64,000 nucleotides of DNA from a virus: positions 62,001-126,000 of IMG/VR virus record IMGVR_UViG_3300034198_009894; one strand, written 5' to 3'. Below, in pieces: positions 28,524 to 37,207 of the stretch. Below the pieces are notes generated by a model that did not search any database, was not told the origin of the DNA, and was given only the letters and a program-made list of their open reading frames with translations. A program made the position numbers and the translations under genes. Positions within the stretch are counted from its first letter, which is position 1, and each line of letters begins with the position of its first letter.

Positions 28524-30350
28524 TTAGTATGTACCGCCATCTAGTAGATCAGGATCGATAGATACTACGCCGTCAACTACGTCAAAGTGATTTGCGTTGT
28601 AGCTGGCAACACCCTTTGTACCTGTGTCGGTTGCTACGGCAACACTTACGGTTACTTCGTTAGCAGTAACGGCAGTGCTGATAGCGCCTGTTCCGGAAAT
28701 CGCTAGAGACTCGCCTAGAGCAACAGCGTCAGAACCAGAACCACCAGTTAGAGTGATTGAACTGTTAGCTAGCTTAGCGTTGGTAACAGCACCGTCAGCG
28801 ATCTTGGCAGTTGTAACTGCGTCAGCAGCGATCTTGGCTTCTGTTACAGCGGCAGCAGCTAGTTCAGCAGTGTCAACTCCAGCAGCCTTGATGGCTACGG
28901 CGCCAGCGGTTACAGCGAAATTGCCAGAAGCGAAGCTAGCAACACCCTGAACGGTGTCAGAAGCTACATCAACACTTACGGTTACTGTGTTAGCAGTAAC
29001 GGCAGCACTGATAGCGCCAGAACCAGCGAATGTTAGAGTTTCAGTAGCTAAGTCTACTGTGTCTGTGCCACTGTCACCAGCGATATCTAGTGAGGTGGTG
29101 ATAGAAGCGGTTGTAACTGATGTTACACGACCCTTAGCGTCAACTGTTACTACTGGAATTTCTGAAGAAGAACCGTAGGCACCAGCTGTTACGCCAGAGT
29201 TTGCTAGTGTTAGAACTAGGTCAACGTTACCTGTGCCATCAAATGATACGGCAGAAGCAGTAGCATCGCCGCTAGCACTGAAGTCACGAGCTGTTTCTAG
29301 AGCAGTTGCTGTGTCAGCGTTACCAGTTAGATCACCAGTTACGTTAGCTTCTACTTGCTTGTTGAATACCCACTTGTCGCCAGCTGAAGCGTATGTCAAT
29401 GTGGCTGAAGCACCAGCTACTGTTAGACCAGCGCCGTTAGCTTGAGCAGCAGTGGTAGCGTCTTTAGCTAGAGTGAGGTTGATGTCACTGATAGCAACAG
29501 CAGTTGAGTTAACTGTTGTGGTTGTACCCTGTACAGTTAGGTCGCCTGTGATTACAGCGTTACCAGTTACGGTTACGTTGGTAGCGGTGATGTCGTCAGA
29601 ACTTAGTGTTCCGTCAACTGTTACGTTGTTGAATGTAACGTTGTCGGTTGTACCAACAGCCTGACCGATGGAAACTTGACCGTCGGTGATTGATACGCCT
29701 GTACCAGCACTGAAGTGAGCGCGAACTTCACTAGCGCTTGGGCCGGTGTAAGTTAGAACGCCAGTTACGTTGTCGTAAGATAGTGAGCCGTCACCGCCAG
29801 CGTCTGTTACGCTGATTGAATCACGAGCGCGAGTTTCTGTGAAGTATAGATTGGTAGAGCCTTCAGCGATGTCGTCTGTGGTTAGATCAGCAGCGATGTC
29901 GCCTGTGTCTAAAGAGAAAACGCCAGTAGCGCTGTCGTATGTTAGAGCACCTGATGGATCGCTAGCACTTACTGAACCACGAGCACGAGCTTGTGTGAAG
30001 TATTGATTGGTTGCGCCTTCTGCTAGAGCATCGGTGTCATGATTGCTGATGTCACTAACTTGACCAGTTAGATCGCCAACGAACTCGGTAGCAGTAACAG
30101 TGGCTAGATTGCCAATATTACGACTAGCGTCAACGACAAGAGACTTGCTGGCAGCAGCAGTACCTGGGGTAGCTGTTAGTAGATCAGCATAGTAAGCGCC
30201 ACCGACTTCGGTGATGTTTACGGTAGTACCGTTTGTGCTACTACCAAAATATAGCTTGCCTGAGCCAGATGAATATGCTAACTCACCAAAAGCTAGATTG
30301 GTTGGGGCTGCTGAGCCCGTTGAACGTTTGATTTTGATTGTATTTGCCAC
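28524..30350 (-). CDS. Anchored tail fibre protein, 608 aa, GTG start, paralogue of 26629..28395
   Basis: The anchor ANTIKIKRSTGSAAP, then FGELAYSSGSGKLYFG, is almost the same as in the downstream paralogue. Two to three ExxTNLYFTExRARxSxS repeats follow, then the shared SxEVRAHFS...TVQGTTTTVNSTAV body. The C-terminal half differs: a coiled-coil-like Ala-rich stretch (KAAGVDTAELAAAAVTEAKIAADAVTTAKIADGAVTNAK region, near residues 470-520) leads to an end in LDGGTY. GTG is the start codon, with AGGAG 9 nt upstream. The promoter TATAAATA is a full T4-type match, and an 11-bp hairpin lies in the leader. Unlike the others it has no GGTG unit. Confidence 0.85.
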   Translation of the reverse strand: MANTIKIKRSTGSAAPTNLAFGELAYSSGSGKLYFGSSTNGTTVNITEVGGAYYADLLTATPGTAAASKSLVVDASRNIGNLATVTATEFVGDLTGQVSDISNHDTDALAEGATNQYFTQARARGSVSASDPSGALTYDSATGVFSLDTGDIAADLTTDDIAEGSTNLYFTETRARDSISVTDAGGDGSLSYDNVTGVLTYTGPSASEVRAHFSAGTGVSITDGQVSIGQAVGTTDNVTFNNVTVDGTLSSDDITATNVTVTGNAVITGDLTVQGTTTTVNSTAVAISDINLTLAKDATTAAQANGAGLTVAGASATLTYASAGDKWVFNKQVEANVTGDLTGNADTATALETARDFSASGDATASAVSFDGTGNVDLVLTLANSGVTAGAYGSSSEIPVVTVDAKGRVTSVTTASITTSLDIAGDSGTDTVDLATETLTFAGSGAISAAVTANTVTVSVDVASDTVQGVASFASGNFAVTAGAVAIKAAGVDTAELAAAAVTEAKIAADAVTTAKIADGAVTNAKLANSSITLTGGSGSDAVALGESLAISGTGAISTAVTANEVTVSVAVATDTGTKGVASYNANHFDVVDGVVSIDPDLLDGGTY

Positions 30351-30389
30351 TTTGTTTTTCTCCTAGGTTAAAGTGTATTATGTATCTTA

Positions 30390-30416
30390 GTATGGGTACT
30401 ACGAAAGTACTCATAC
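30390..30416 (-). promoter_or_regulatory. Leader hairpin of 28524..30350
   Basis: An 11-bp stem with one G-T pair and a five-base loop lies directly downstream of TATAAATA in the 5' leader. It may stabilise the mRNA, by analogy with phage leader hairpins. Confidence 0.45.
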
Positions 30417-30419
30417 ATA

Positions 30420-30427
30420 TATTTATA
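30420..30427 (-). promoter_or_regulatory. Late promoter, full TATAAATA match
   Basis: An exact TATAAATA on the minus strand lies 69 nt before the GTG start of 28524..30350. An 11-bp hairpin immediately follows in the leader. Confidence 0.65.
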
Positions 30428-30464
30428 CAAGACGTTTATTTTTTGAATAAAAACTTGTATTTCC

Positions 30465-30926
30465 TTAAAATGCGCCGCCGTCTAACTCAGAAGACGCATC
30501 CCATTTTCCAGTAACACTATTGTACTTCAATAGTGCGTCCTGAGCAATTGGGTCGGCGGCATTTACATCTCCTATGTCTGATAATTTATCAATCTTTGCG
30601 CTGACGGTAAATTTAGTCCAATTTTCTTCCGCATTTGGCATTTCACCCGTGATGGAATCACGACTTTGCCCTGAAAGAAGAGAGTATTTATAGTATGAAT
30701 CACCAGTTCTGGTGAACCCGCCCGCAGTGTATTCAGTTTTTACATAGACCAACATACCCTCAGTTAATCGTTGACCTGTGATATTGGTTAATCTATTTCC
30801 AAATGATCCAGTGACGCTTTGTAACGAGCCACGAATTTCCGTATCCAGTACGATTGGATGATTGCCAGTAGGGCTCCAAGTACCAGTCCAAGTGTTTCTT
30901 GTTAAACCATCGTAATTTGTGCTCAT
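30465..30926 (-). CDS. Small fibre-associated protein, 153 aa
   Basis: The start codon overlaps the stop of the upstream 1,066-residue fibre (ATGA), so the two are translationally coupled. The protein has a short N-terminal domain (YDGLTRNTWTGTW, then a GFTRTGDSYYKYSLLSG strand). It then has the LSDIGDVNAADP...LLKYNSVTGKWDAS unit found inside several larger fibres, and the ending ELDGGAF shared with other fibre genes. It could be a small fibre, a connector or a cap on the neighbouring fibre. I do not recognise a named family. Confidence 0.75.
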   Translation of the reverse strand: MSTNYDGLTRNTWTGTWSPTGNHPIVLDTEIRGSLQSVTGSFGNRLTNITGQRLTEGMLVYVKTEYTAGGFTRTGDSYYKYSLLSGQSRDSITGEMPNAEENWTKFTVSAKIDKLSDIGDVNAADPIAQDALLKYNSVTGKWDASSELDGGAF

Positions 30927-33900
30927 GATATACTCACATATGTTGTTCCAGGCTGTAAGGTTATTCCATACAGCGTGTATCCTTCAGCAACATATCCTGC
31001 TGGCGGCGTAGTTGGTTGTAAACTAACAGTGTTTCCAGTTGTCACGCTTACATCAGATAACAACGACGATGTTGGACCAGTTTTGAATGATGTTGGCTGA
31101 CTAGCACTAGTGCGAACGGCGAACCAAAATGCTCTTGGAGTGCTTTCAGTATTGTTTACATTCCCGGCAAATACTTTAACTTGACTTCCAAGCGCGGTGA
31201 CTCCCGCGGCAAAAGCAGTTTCGTTTACTATGTTAGAAGCTGTTGGTGGAACACTTGTAGCTGTAGTAAATAGCCAGAAACTAGGGTATGTAAATGTAGC
31301 ACTGGCGCTAGCGGTAGTAGCACTTAGATTTGCCGTGTACGAAGTTCCAGTGACGCTTGCTGGTCGTGTAAATGTGGTAGAAACACTTACAGTTCTTGTT
31401 GTCGCCGTGTTATTTTTGTGTATAGGATCAGTAAATGTAAATGTTCCACTTGCTGTAGCACTACTTGTAGTACCACCCACTGCTGTAACACTATTAGCAT
31501 AATTTGAAGTACTTGACATTCCAGTTACAGTAACTGTATATGCCACTGAATTGTAACTCTGTAAGAATGTGTTGCCAGTTAAACTGGAAAGTGCTACTCC
31601 AAGAGTAGGTGTCGCCCAGTTTACTGATATACTAGCCGTAGAGGTCATGTACTCAGCGGTACTAGTTCCATTATAGAAATTGAATGCTATTGTCCCAGCG
31701 GCATTTCCACCTGCTATTGTAGTACTTGTTGGTCTGATAAATGAATCGGCGTCTGTAGTAAACGTCTGAGTCCAATCTACAGTTCCTGCTGGAGTGGCAG
31801 ATTGTACTCCAGCACTAAATGTATTCAATGCGCTTATTGAACCGCTTGTAGCAGTTATACTTCTAACGGCGGAAATATATTGATCAGTAATGTCATCTGG
31901 ATTTACAACACTTACAGCAAATGATGTAATTGGTTGATCCCAGCTTGGAGATGCGGGAGATATAGTAGCACTGATTGTTGGTGTAAATGTGGCCAGTGTT
32001 AAACGAAGCTTGTTTCCAAAGAATTCAGCCACGCGAACTGGTGATGTGGACCCATTCTCTTGGTATCCAGTAAGAGTTCTATAAGAGCCACTAGTAGTAA
32101 ATACCAGCGGGCCAGATTGCTCAGATATACTAGTCCAACTAACATTTCCAGCACCGTCTGTACTCAATACTTGTCCACTGGTTCCTCCACCAATGCTTAT
32201 ATTGTCTGTGCTTTCAAATGCTACTTTATCGGCAGTGGCAGTTACACCAGAAACGCCGGCAAAAGACCCATTGTTGTTATATTGTAGCTGCCCGTCAGTT
32301 CCACCAGGAATTCCAGCCGCGTCATCAACTGGAATCCACTTATCCATTACTGAGTTATAACCCAGTAACTGTCCATCGGTTGGTGGAACTGTAGTCAAGT
32401 CAACATTAACTAAATCATCAAGACTTCCAGTTGTAGCTACTGTGGCAAAATCTGGCTTGTCGGTGATGTTATTCCACGTTAGTGAAGTTGTTGTAATGTA
32501 TCCAGCGGCGTTCCCAAAGATACCAACATCTGGAACGGTGCCGTTAAGATTTTCCCAAGTGAAGTTTGATTGAGTTACATACTGCGCGTCGTTCGTGAAT
32601 TCACTTACGTTTGTTGGGCGATTAATTACGTTTTCCCACGTTATATCAGTTTTTAACGCATAATTTATATCGTTTTGAAAGTAACTAAGACCAGTTGGAG
32701 TACCGCTAATAGAACTCCATGCTAATTCTGAAAATTTTACAAATCCAACATCATTTGTAAAGTCACTTACTTTAGTTGGAGCATTAGTCAAGTCTGTGTA
32801 GTTTCCACCGAATGGAGCTGCTACACTTATAGTTCCATCCTCGGCGACTGTAACGTTATCACCTATCTTAACTCCACCCAAAATAGTGCTAGTTGCTACC
32901 GCTATTGGGGTAGTATTTGACCAAGATACGTCACTACCGTCAGTAATTAAAACTTTGTTTGCGTTTCCGTTCTGACTTGGTAATAGCGCTGCTCGTGCTG
33001 CCGCTGGGGTTTCTGCTCCTGTGCCGCCGCTCTCTACTGGTAGTACGCCGCTAAATCCAACTGTTATGTTTCCAGTTGATCCAGTAATTGATATGTTTTG
33101 TCCAGCAGTAGCAGATAAAACTCCGGTATTGCTGATAGTATTTTCTACTATACTGATTCCGTTGCCAGCAATGTAGTTACCTACGGATCCAAACTGAGAC
33201 CACTCTATAGCACTTGTTCCCAGAGATATAGTTCCGGGAGTAATCATAATCCATTGAGTGCCAGCTAATGTAGTTCCATTCTGTATAAATGTGAAATCAC
33301 CAGCAGACACTTCACCAGCAAAGCTGTTATCAAAATCAGTGGCTCGCATCAGTACCCAATTTGGGTTATTAGCTGATAGCACATATATGCCGTTTTGTTT
33401 CTTGTCGGTTTGATTCTTAAGTAAGATTCTATCGCCAACTATTAATGTGTGACCATCTAGTTGTGTAAGTTGTCCTACGCCAGTTAGGGTTGCTCCTATA
33501 CCGTTTGATCCATTGTTATAAGTTCCGTTTAGATTAGCGGTAGAAGCAACCGCACAAGCAAGGTGTACGTTAAGACCACTAGCTAAATTATCTACGTATT
33601 GTTTTGTGGCAGCATCTAACGCACTTACTGGGTCCGCGTGTAGCGTTAGTGTGCCCTGCATAGTGTCGCCGGCTCGATTTACAGGAGTATATCCAAGACC
33701 ACTGATTACATCAGACCCGCTGAACGCTTTCCAAACTATATTAGTTCCATCAGTTGATAGTACTCGACCAGAAAATGATGCCTGCGACGGCAATAAATTA
33801 TTAATAGCATCAGTTGGATTACTTGCCCCAGTACCGCCGTTAAATACTCCTAAAGTTCCGCCTACTGTAAATGTGCCAGAAGTCGTTATTGGGTTTCCGT

Positions 33901-34123
33901 CTCCAGTAGTAAAGGTTAGTCCGGTACCACCCGGATCAATATTTACAGACTTTACCGAACCAAAATCAGGGTTAGCGTTAAAATATTTAATAGTAGAGGT
34001 GCCGTCTTTATAAAACAGACGACCGTCAGCATAGTTAATCGCAATTTCACCAAACGATAAGTCAGATATTAATGGACTTGTTCCAGTCGTACCCGAATTT
34101 TTAATAATAATCGTTGTTGCCAT
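30923..34123 (-). CDS. Anchored tail fibre protein with Ig-like C-terminal region, 1,066 aa
   Basis: The anchor is ATTIIIKNSGTTG, then LSFGEIAINYADGRLFYK. Next come two GGTG units with LLPSQ, and one 'KQYVDNLASGL ... GDRILLKNQ ... GTQWIM' domain (about residues 165-310) also found in 8593..14520 and 37208..40384. Four WxNITDKP/FTND-type short repeats follow, then DDLVNVDLTTVPPTDGQLLGYN. The last 400 residues are Ser/Thr-rich beta domains that look Ig-like. They end in a module with FWLFTTATSVPPT, RAFWFAVRTSASQPT and YTLYGITLQPGTTYVSIS, which I recognise from fibres of T4-like aquatic phages. AAGGA precedes the ATG. The upstream gene 34138..35106 ends 14 nt before, so they share a transcript. 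Confidence 0.85.
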   Translation of the reverse strand: MATTIIIKNSGTTGTSPLISDLSFGEIAINYADGRLFYKDGTSTIKYFNANPDFGSVKSVNIDPGGTGLTFTTGDGNPITTSGTFTVGGTLGVFNGGTGASNPTDAINNLLPSQASFSGRVLSTDGTNIVWKAFSGSDVISGLGYTPVNRAGDTMQGTLTLHADPVSALDAATKQYVDNLASGLNVHLACAVASTANLNGTYNNGSNGIGATLTGVGQLTQLDGHTLIVGDRILLKNQTDKKQNGIYVLSANNPNWVLMRATDFDNSFAGEVSAGDFTFIQNGTTLAGTQWIMITPGTISLGTSAIEWSQFGSVGNYIAGNGISIVENTISNTGVLSATAGQNISITGSTGNITVGFSGVLPVESGGTGAETPAAARAALLPSQNGNANKVLITDGSDVSWSNTTPIAVATSTILGGVKIGDNVTVAEDGTISVAAPFGGNYTDLTNAPTKVSDFTNDVGFVKFSELAWSSISGTPTGLSYFQNDINYALKTDITWENVINRPTNVSEFTNDAQYVTQSNFTWENLNGTVPDVGIFGNAAGYITTTSLTWNNITDKPDFATVATTGSLDDLVNVDLTTVPPTDGQLLGYNSVMDKWIPVDDAAGIPGGTDGQLQYNNNGSFAGVSGVTATADKVAFESTDNISIGGGTSGQVLSTDGAGNVSWTSISEQSGPLVFTTSGSYRTLTGYQENGSTSPVRVAEFFGNKLRLTLATFTPTISATISPASPSWDQPITSFAVSVVNPDDITDQYISAVRSITATSGSISALNTFSAGVQSATPAGTVDWTQTFTTDADSFIRPTSTTIAGGNAAGTIAFNFYNGTSTAEYMTSTASISVNWATPTLGVALSSLTGNTFLQSYNSVAYTVTVTGMSSTSNYANSVTAVGGTTSSATASGTFTFTDPIHKNNTATTRTVSVSTTFTRPASVTGTSYTANLSATTASASATFTYPSFWLFTTATSVPPTASNIVNETAFAAGVTALGSQVKVFAGNVNNTESTPRAFWFAVRTSASQPTSFKTGPTSSLLSDVSVTTGNTVSLQPTTPPAGYVAEGYTLYGITLQPGTTYVSIS

Positions 34124-34137
34124 TTATTTTTCCTTGT

Positions 34138-35106
34138 TTAACCGAAACTTCCGCCGTTTATTATGCCTACTAAATTGTCAACGTAATACTTGTTAACTAG
34201 ATCGTTATCAGCTAGACCTTGTGAGTACAGTTGAGCAGTGGGGCCTTGTACTGTAACTTTATTAGCATTATTGTTGGGTAGTATCATTGTAGTGTCTCCT
34301 GACTGAGACTCCAAAAATAAATTAGATGTTCTGGCGCGCAGTGTTAGAGTTTCACCTGAATTAGTCTGTATTACTGAATTTCCAGTTCCAGTTACAACTA
34401 CACTTCCACTTCCATTTGGTAACAACACTAGATCAGAATTAGTTGCCGTGGCAGAAATACTTGAGTTGGCACCGTTTATTACAACTGGATAAGCTGATCC
34501 AACGCTCAGTGTGCTTTGTGTGTTATCAAAACTAAGTTTATCCGATTGAGCTACTGCGTCTGTGCCGTTTCCGTACAGTATTTGATTTGGCATTAACTCA
34601 GTGAGTCCAGTACCGCCGCTACTTACTGGTACTGTATCAAGTGATATAGTAAGCGTGTCGCCGTTTAACTCAACCGTAATCGGGCTATCGCCAGTAGTAG
34701 TTACTGTTTTTCCAACAACCTTCCAGGCAGCTCCGTCATAGTATTCCGCTACAGGGCTGGATCCGCTAGTGTTAATTCTCAACATTCCAACTGTCGGGGA
34801 CTCTGGTCGTTCTTCAGTAGTACCAACTGGTATACTTACGGCTGAGGTTCCATCAAATTTAACGACACCCTGTTGTTGTAAACTAACTGTAGTTCCAGCA
34901 AAGCTTAATTTCCCAGTGTCGGAAGATATATTTACGTCGGTGTCTAATGCGGTAATAGACGAAGCCACCATTGGAATATGGGTGGATTCGTTTGTTGCTC
35001 TTACGCTAAAGGAATTAGTAATTACATCGTAATAAACTACGCCGCCATTTTTCCCGTACTGTACCGAGTTTGATGTTCCTGCTAATCCGTAATTTTTTGT
35101 AACCAT
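34138..35106 (-). CDS. Tail fibre protein, 322 aa
   Basis: The N-terminal part (VTKNYGLAGTSNSVQYG) differs from the IKLKRS anchor. A GMLRINTSGSSPVAEYYDGAAWK unit near residue 105-130 is a frequent phage fibre element. One GGTG unit follows (VSSGGTGLTEL). The C-terminal 90 residues (SGDTTMILPNNN, KVTVQGPT, LADNDLVNKYYVDN) share their order of motifs with the end of 26629..28395, and the protein ends in INGGSFG. AGGA sits 7 nt before the ATG, and a TATAAATA late promoter lies about 20 nt upstream. It leads a transcript that continues into 30923..34123 and 30465..30926. Confidence 0.82.
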   Translation of the reverse strand: MVTKNYGLAGTSNSVQYGKNGGVVYYDVITNSFSVRATNESTHIPMVASSITALDTDVNISSDTGKLSFAGTTVSLQQQGVVKFDGTSAVSIPVGTTEERPESPTVGMLRINTSGSSPVAEYYDGAAWKVVGKTVTTTGDSPITVELNGDTLTISLDTVPVSSGGTGLTELMPNQILYGNGTDAVAQSDKLSFDNTQSTLSVGSAYPVVINGANSSISATATNSDLVLLPNGSGSVVVTGTGNSVIQTNSGETLTLRARTSNLFLESQSGDTTMILPNNNANKVTVQGPTAQLYSQGLADNDLVNKYYVDNLVGIINGGSFG

Positions 35107-35125
35107 ATTTAATTCCTAACTTAAA

Positions 35126-35133
35126 TATTTATA
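35126..35133 (-). promoter_or_regulatory. Late promoter, full TATAAATA match
   Basis: An exact TATAAATA lies about 20 nt before the ATG of 34138..35106, which leads a three-gene fibre transcript. Confidence 0.65.
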
Positions 35134-35145
35134 TCACGATCATCA

Positions 35146-37188
35146 TCAAACATATGTGATGATTATAGTGGCCGCACCTTGAGTTGATCCACCATCATTA
35201 AAAGTACCAGTTACTGTTACATCTCCATCAACATTAACTCCTGGTGTGCCACCAACTCCAAATTTAAGCCCAGTATCAGCGGTGTATATACCAACGGCAT
35301 TTAAGTTGTTTAGATTTATCGCCATTAGTCCATTGATGGAAGTCACTGGAGTTTCTGAATTATTGATTAAGTAACCAAGCGCAAGTGTGGCCAATCCGTT
35401 AAATGGAACAGACACATTTACTGCTACCGATGCTATTCTGCGACCAGTTGTTAGTGTTCCAATATTAAATTCAAGCGGAGAATTATTGGTTAATGTGTAG
35501 GATAGTGTCTTGCTGTCTACACTTGCTGAACTTTGTCTAGCAATTAAGACCCAATCAGATCCGTCCCACAACCAATTACTCCATTGATTTACATAATTAT
35601 TATTTCCATCATTGCTGTCAATTACATAGGCTTGATCTCCTATTAATGGAGTAAGTGAGTCTCTGAAGGCCAAGTCAGTTACTACCATTGCGCCTGCTTG
35701 ACGCACTCCGCCCTGTATATAAAGACCAGCGGCCTTTGTTCCATTTTCAACACTTACTAAACCAAAGTCTAGAGTGACACTTCCCTGTACATCTAAGAAA
35801 TTAATTGCTCTGGCATCAATGGCAGTAAATTTGACAATATTCTGTGTAGATGCTGAAGTACTTAACGAGATACCAGATCCTGAGTTTGGTCCAGCAAAGG
35901 GAACACCATTGGTATCACTGTTAACATTACTAATAGTAATTATTCCGCCGCTGTCATTAATAATTTTCAATCCTGTTCCAGAGTTTATTACCTCGGCAGA
36001 TATATTGGGTATGTTCGCATTGTTAATATCCTTTGCCATTTGCGTTGGTAGTGAGTAATCTTCGTATCCAGGAACAGATGATCTGCTAGAAAACGTCACC
36101 AATACTCCATTTATGCTGGCGCTGACCGGATTAGAGGCGGCGAATAGCGCAGGCTCACCATAGATTGTTGATATATTAGATGATATCGTTTGCGCCGATG
36201 ATGGACTTAAACTTAGCTCCGCATTTACTCCAGTGTCTTCAGTCGCCGAGTTAATAGCAGATACTAAATCCTCTGCGGACCCAGTTCCACCAACAGTGAT
36301 ATTTACTGAATTCAGAGAAATTATACTTCCAGAAGTTGTCGGGCCAGTAGAAGTCCCAGACACCTTAGATACGGTCTGATTTCTTAATTTAATGTAGATA
36401 GGAGACCCGGCTGAATCCAACGATAGTTCCCCTGGAACATCAGTTGAACTGTATATTTGATCGCCTACGTCACCTGGAAGAGAGTCTAGAAAATCAACTA
36501 TCTTGTTGATGGGATTTATAGTAAACCATCCAGGGATAGCATCAGACACAGACGTTACTCGTCCAATTACAATTTTATAAAATTCATCGGCTAATACATA
36601 TCTATGTGTTTCGTTATCTACGGCTATGACATCATTGATAGCAAACGTATTGTCTGCTTGATATAGTGCGTAATCGTACTGTAGATTATTGTACGTAAAT
36701 CTACTAATTAAATTTTGAGTGAAGTTAGAAGAAATTCCTGATGGGGGAACTGGGTCTATTTGCGGTATTCCGTCTCCACTTAGATTAAAAATGACATATA
36801 CACCGAGACTTAGACCACCATTTCCAACTTGAGAGGTATCTCTAAAGGTATTGTATCTATAAATATCCTGAACAGTGGCAACTACGCTATTTGCTGATTT
36901 GGACTCTATGGATATTATTTGCCACGCTTGCCCAGTAGTGGCGTTGGCAATCCACTGCCCTATAGTTACATCATATCCATTATACAATCCGGGATTTCTA
37001 GTCAGATAAGAGCTTTGATTTTGAGATGCCACTGACATCTCAATTTTCCAGCGATATGCTTTTGCCGACGGCGCTGGAGAGCCCGTAGATGGGAAATTTA
37101 AAGGATTGTACCAGGGTAAAAACTCTGTGCCCAATACGCTAGTAACGTTAGCCTCTAATGTTTTTACGGGTTTATTTAAAAATGACAT
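35146..37188 (-). CDS. Structural/fibre protein with flagellin-hook-like segments, 680 aa
   Basis: The N-terminal 240 residues (LGTEFLPWYNPLNFPSTG, AYRWKIEMSV, Trp/Tyr-rich) form a domain unlike the other fibres and may be the attachment part. Near residues 285-330 the pattern ISLNSVNITVGG...DLVSAINSATEDTGVNAELS resembles the flagellin/FliD hook IN motif. A second, weaker copy follows near 370-430 (SINGVLVTFS...QMAKDINNA...LKIINDSGGIITIS). The C-terminal third has a LIARQSSASVD unit and ends in a beta strand QGAATIIITYV. A GAGGG sequence precedes the ATG. It lies 20 nt downstream of the stop of 37208..40384, so the two are co-transcribed. The exact virion position is unknown. Confidence 0.75.
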   Translation of the reverse strand: MSFLNKPVKTLEANVTSVLGTEFLPWYNPLNFPSTGSPAPSAKAYRWKIEMSVASQNQSSYLTRNPGLYNGYDVTIGQWIANATTGQAWQIISIESKSANSVVATVQDIYRYNTFRDTSQVGNGGLSLGVYVIFNLSGDGIPQIDPVPPSGISSNFTQNLISRFTYNNLQYDYALYQADNTFAINDVIAVDNETHRYVLADEFYKIVIGRVTSVSDAIPGWFTINPINKIVDFLDSLPGDVGDQIYSSTDVPGELSLDSAGSPIYIKLRNQTVSKVSGTSTGPTTSGSIISLNSVNITVGGTGSAEDLVSAINSATEDTGVNAELSLSPSSAQTISSNISTIYGEPALFAASNPVSASINGVLVTFSSRSSVPGYEDYSLPTQMAKDINNANIPNISAEVINSGTGLKIINDSGGIITISNVNSDTNGVPFAGPNSGSGISLSTSASTQNIVKFTAIDARAINFLDVQGSVTLDFGLVSVENGTKAAGLYIQGGVRQAGAMVVTDLAFRDSLTPLIGDQAYVIDSNDGNNNYVNQWSNWLWDGSDWVLIARQSSASVDSKTLSYTLTNNSPLEFNIGTLTTGRRIASVAVNVSVPFNGLATLALGYLINNSETPVTSINGLMAINLNNLNAVGIYTADTGLKFGVGGTPGVNVDGDVTVTGTFNDGGSTQGAATIIITYV

Positions 37189-37207
37189 TTATCTGCCCTC
37201 GGATGCG

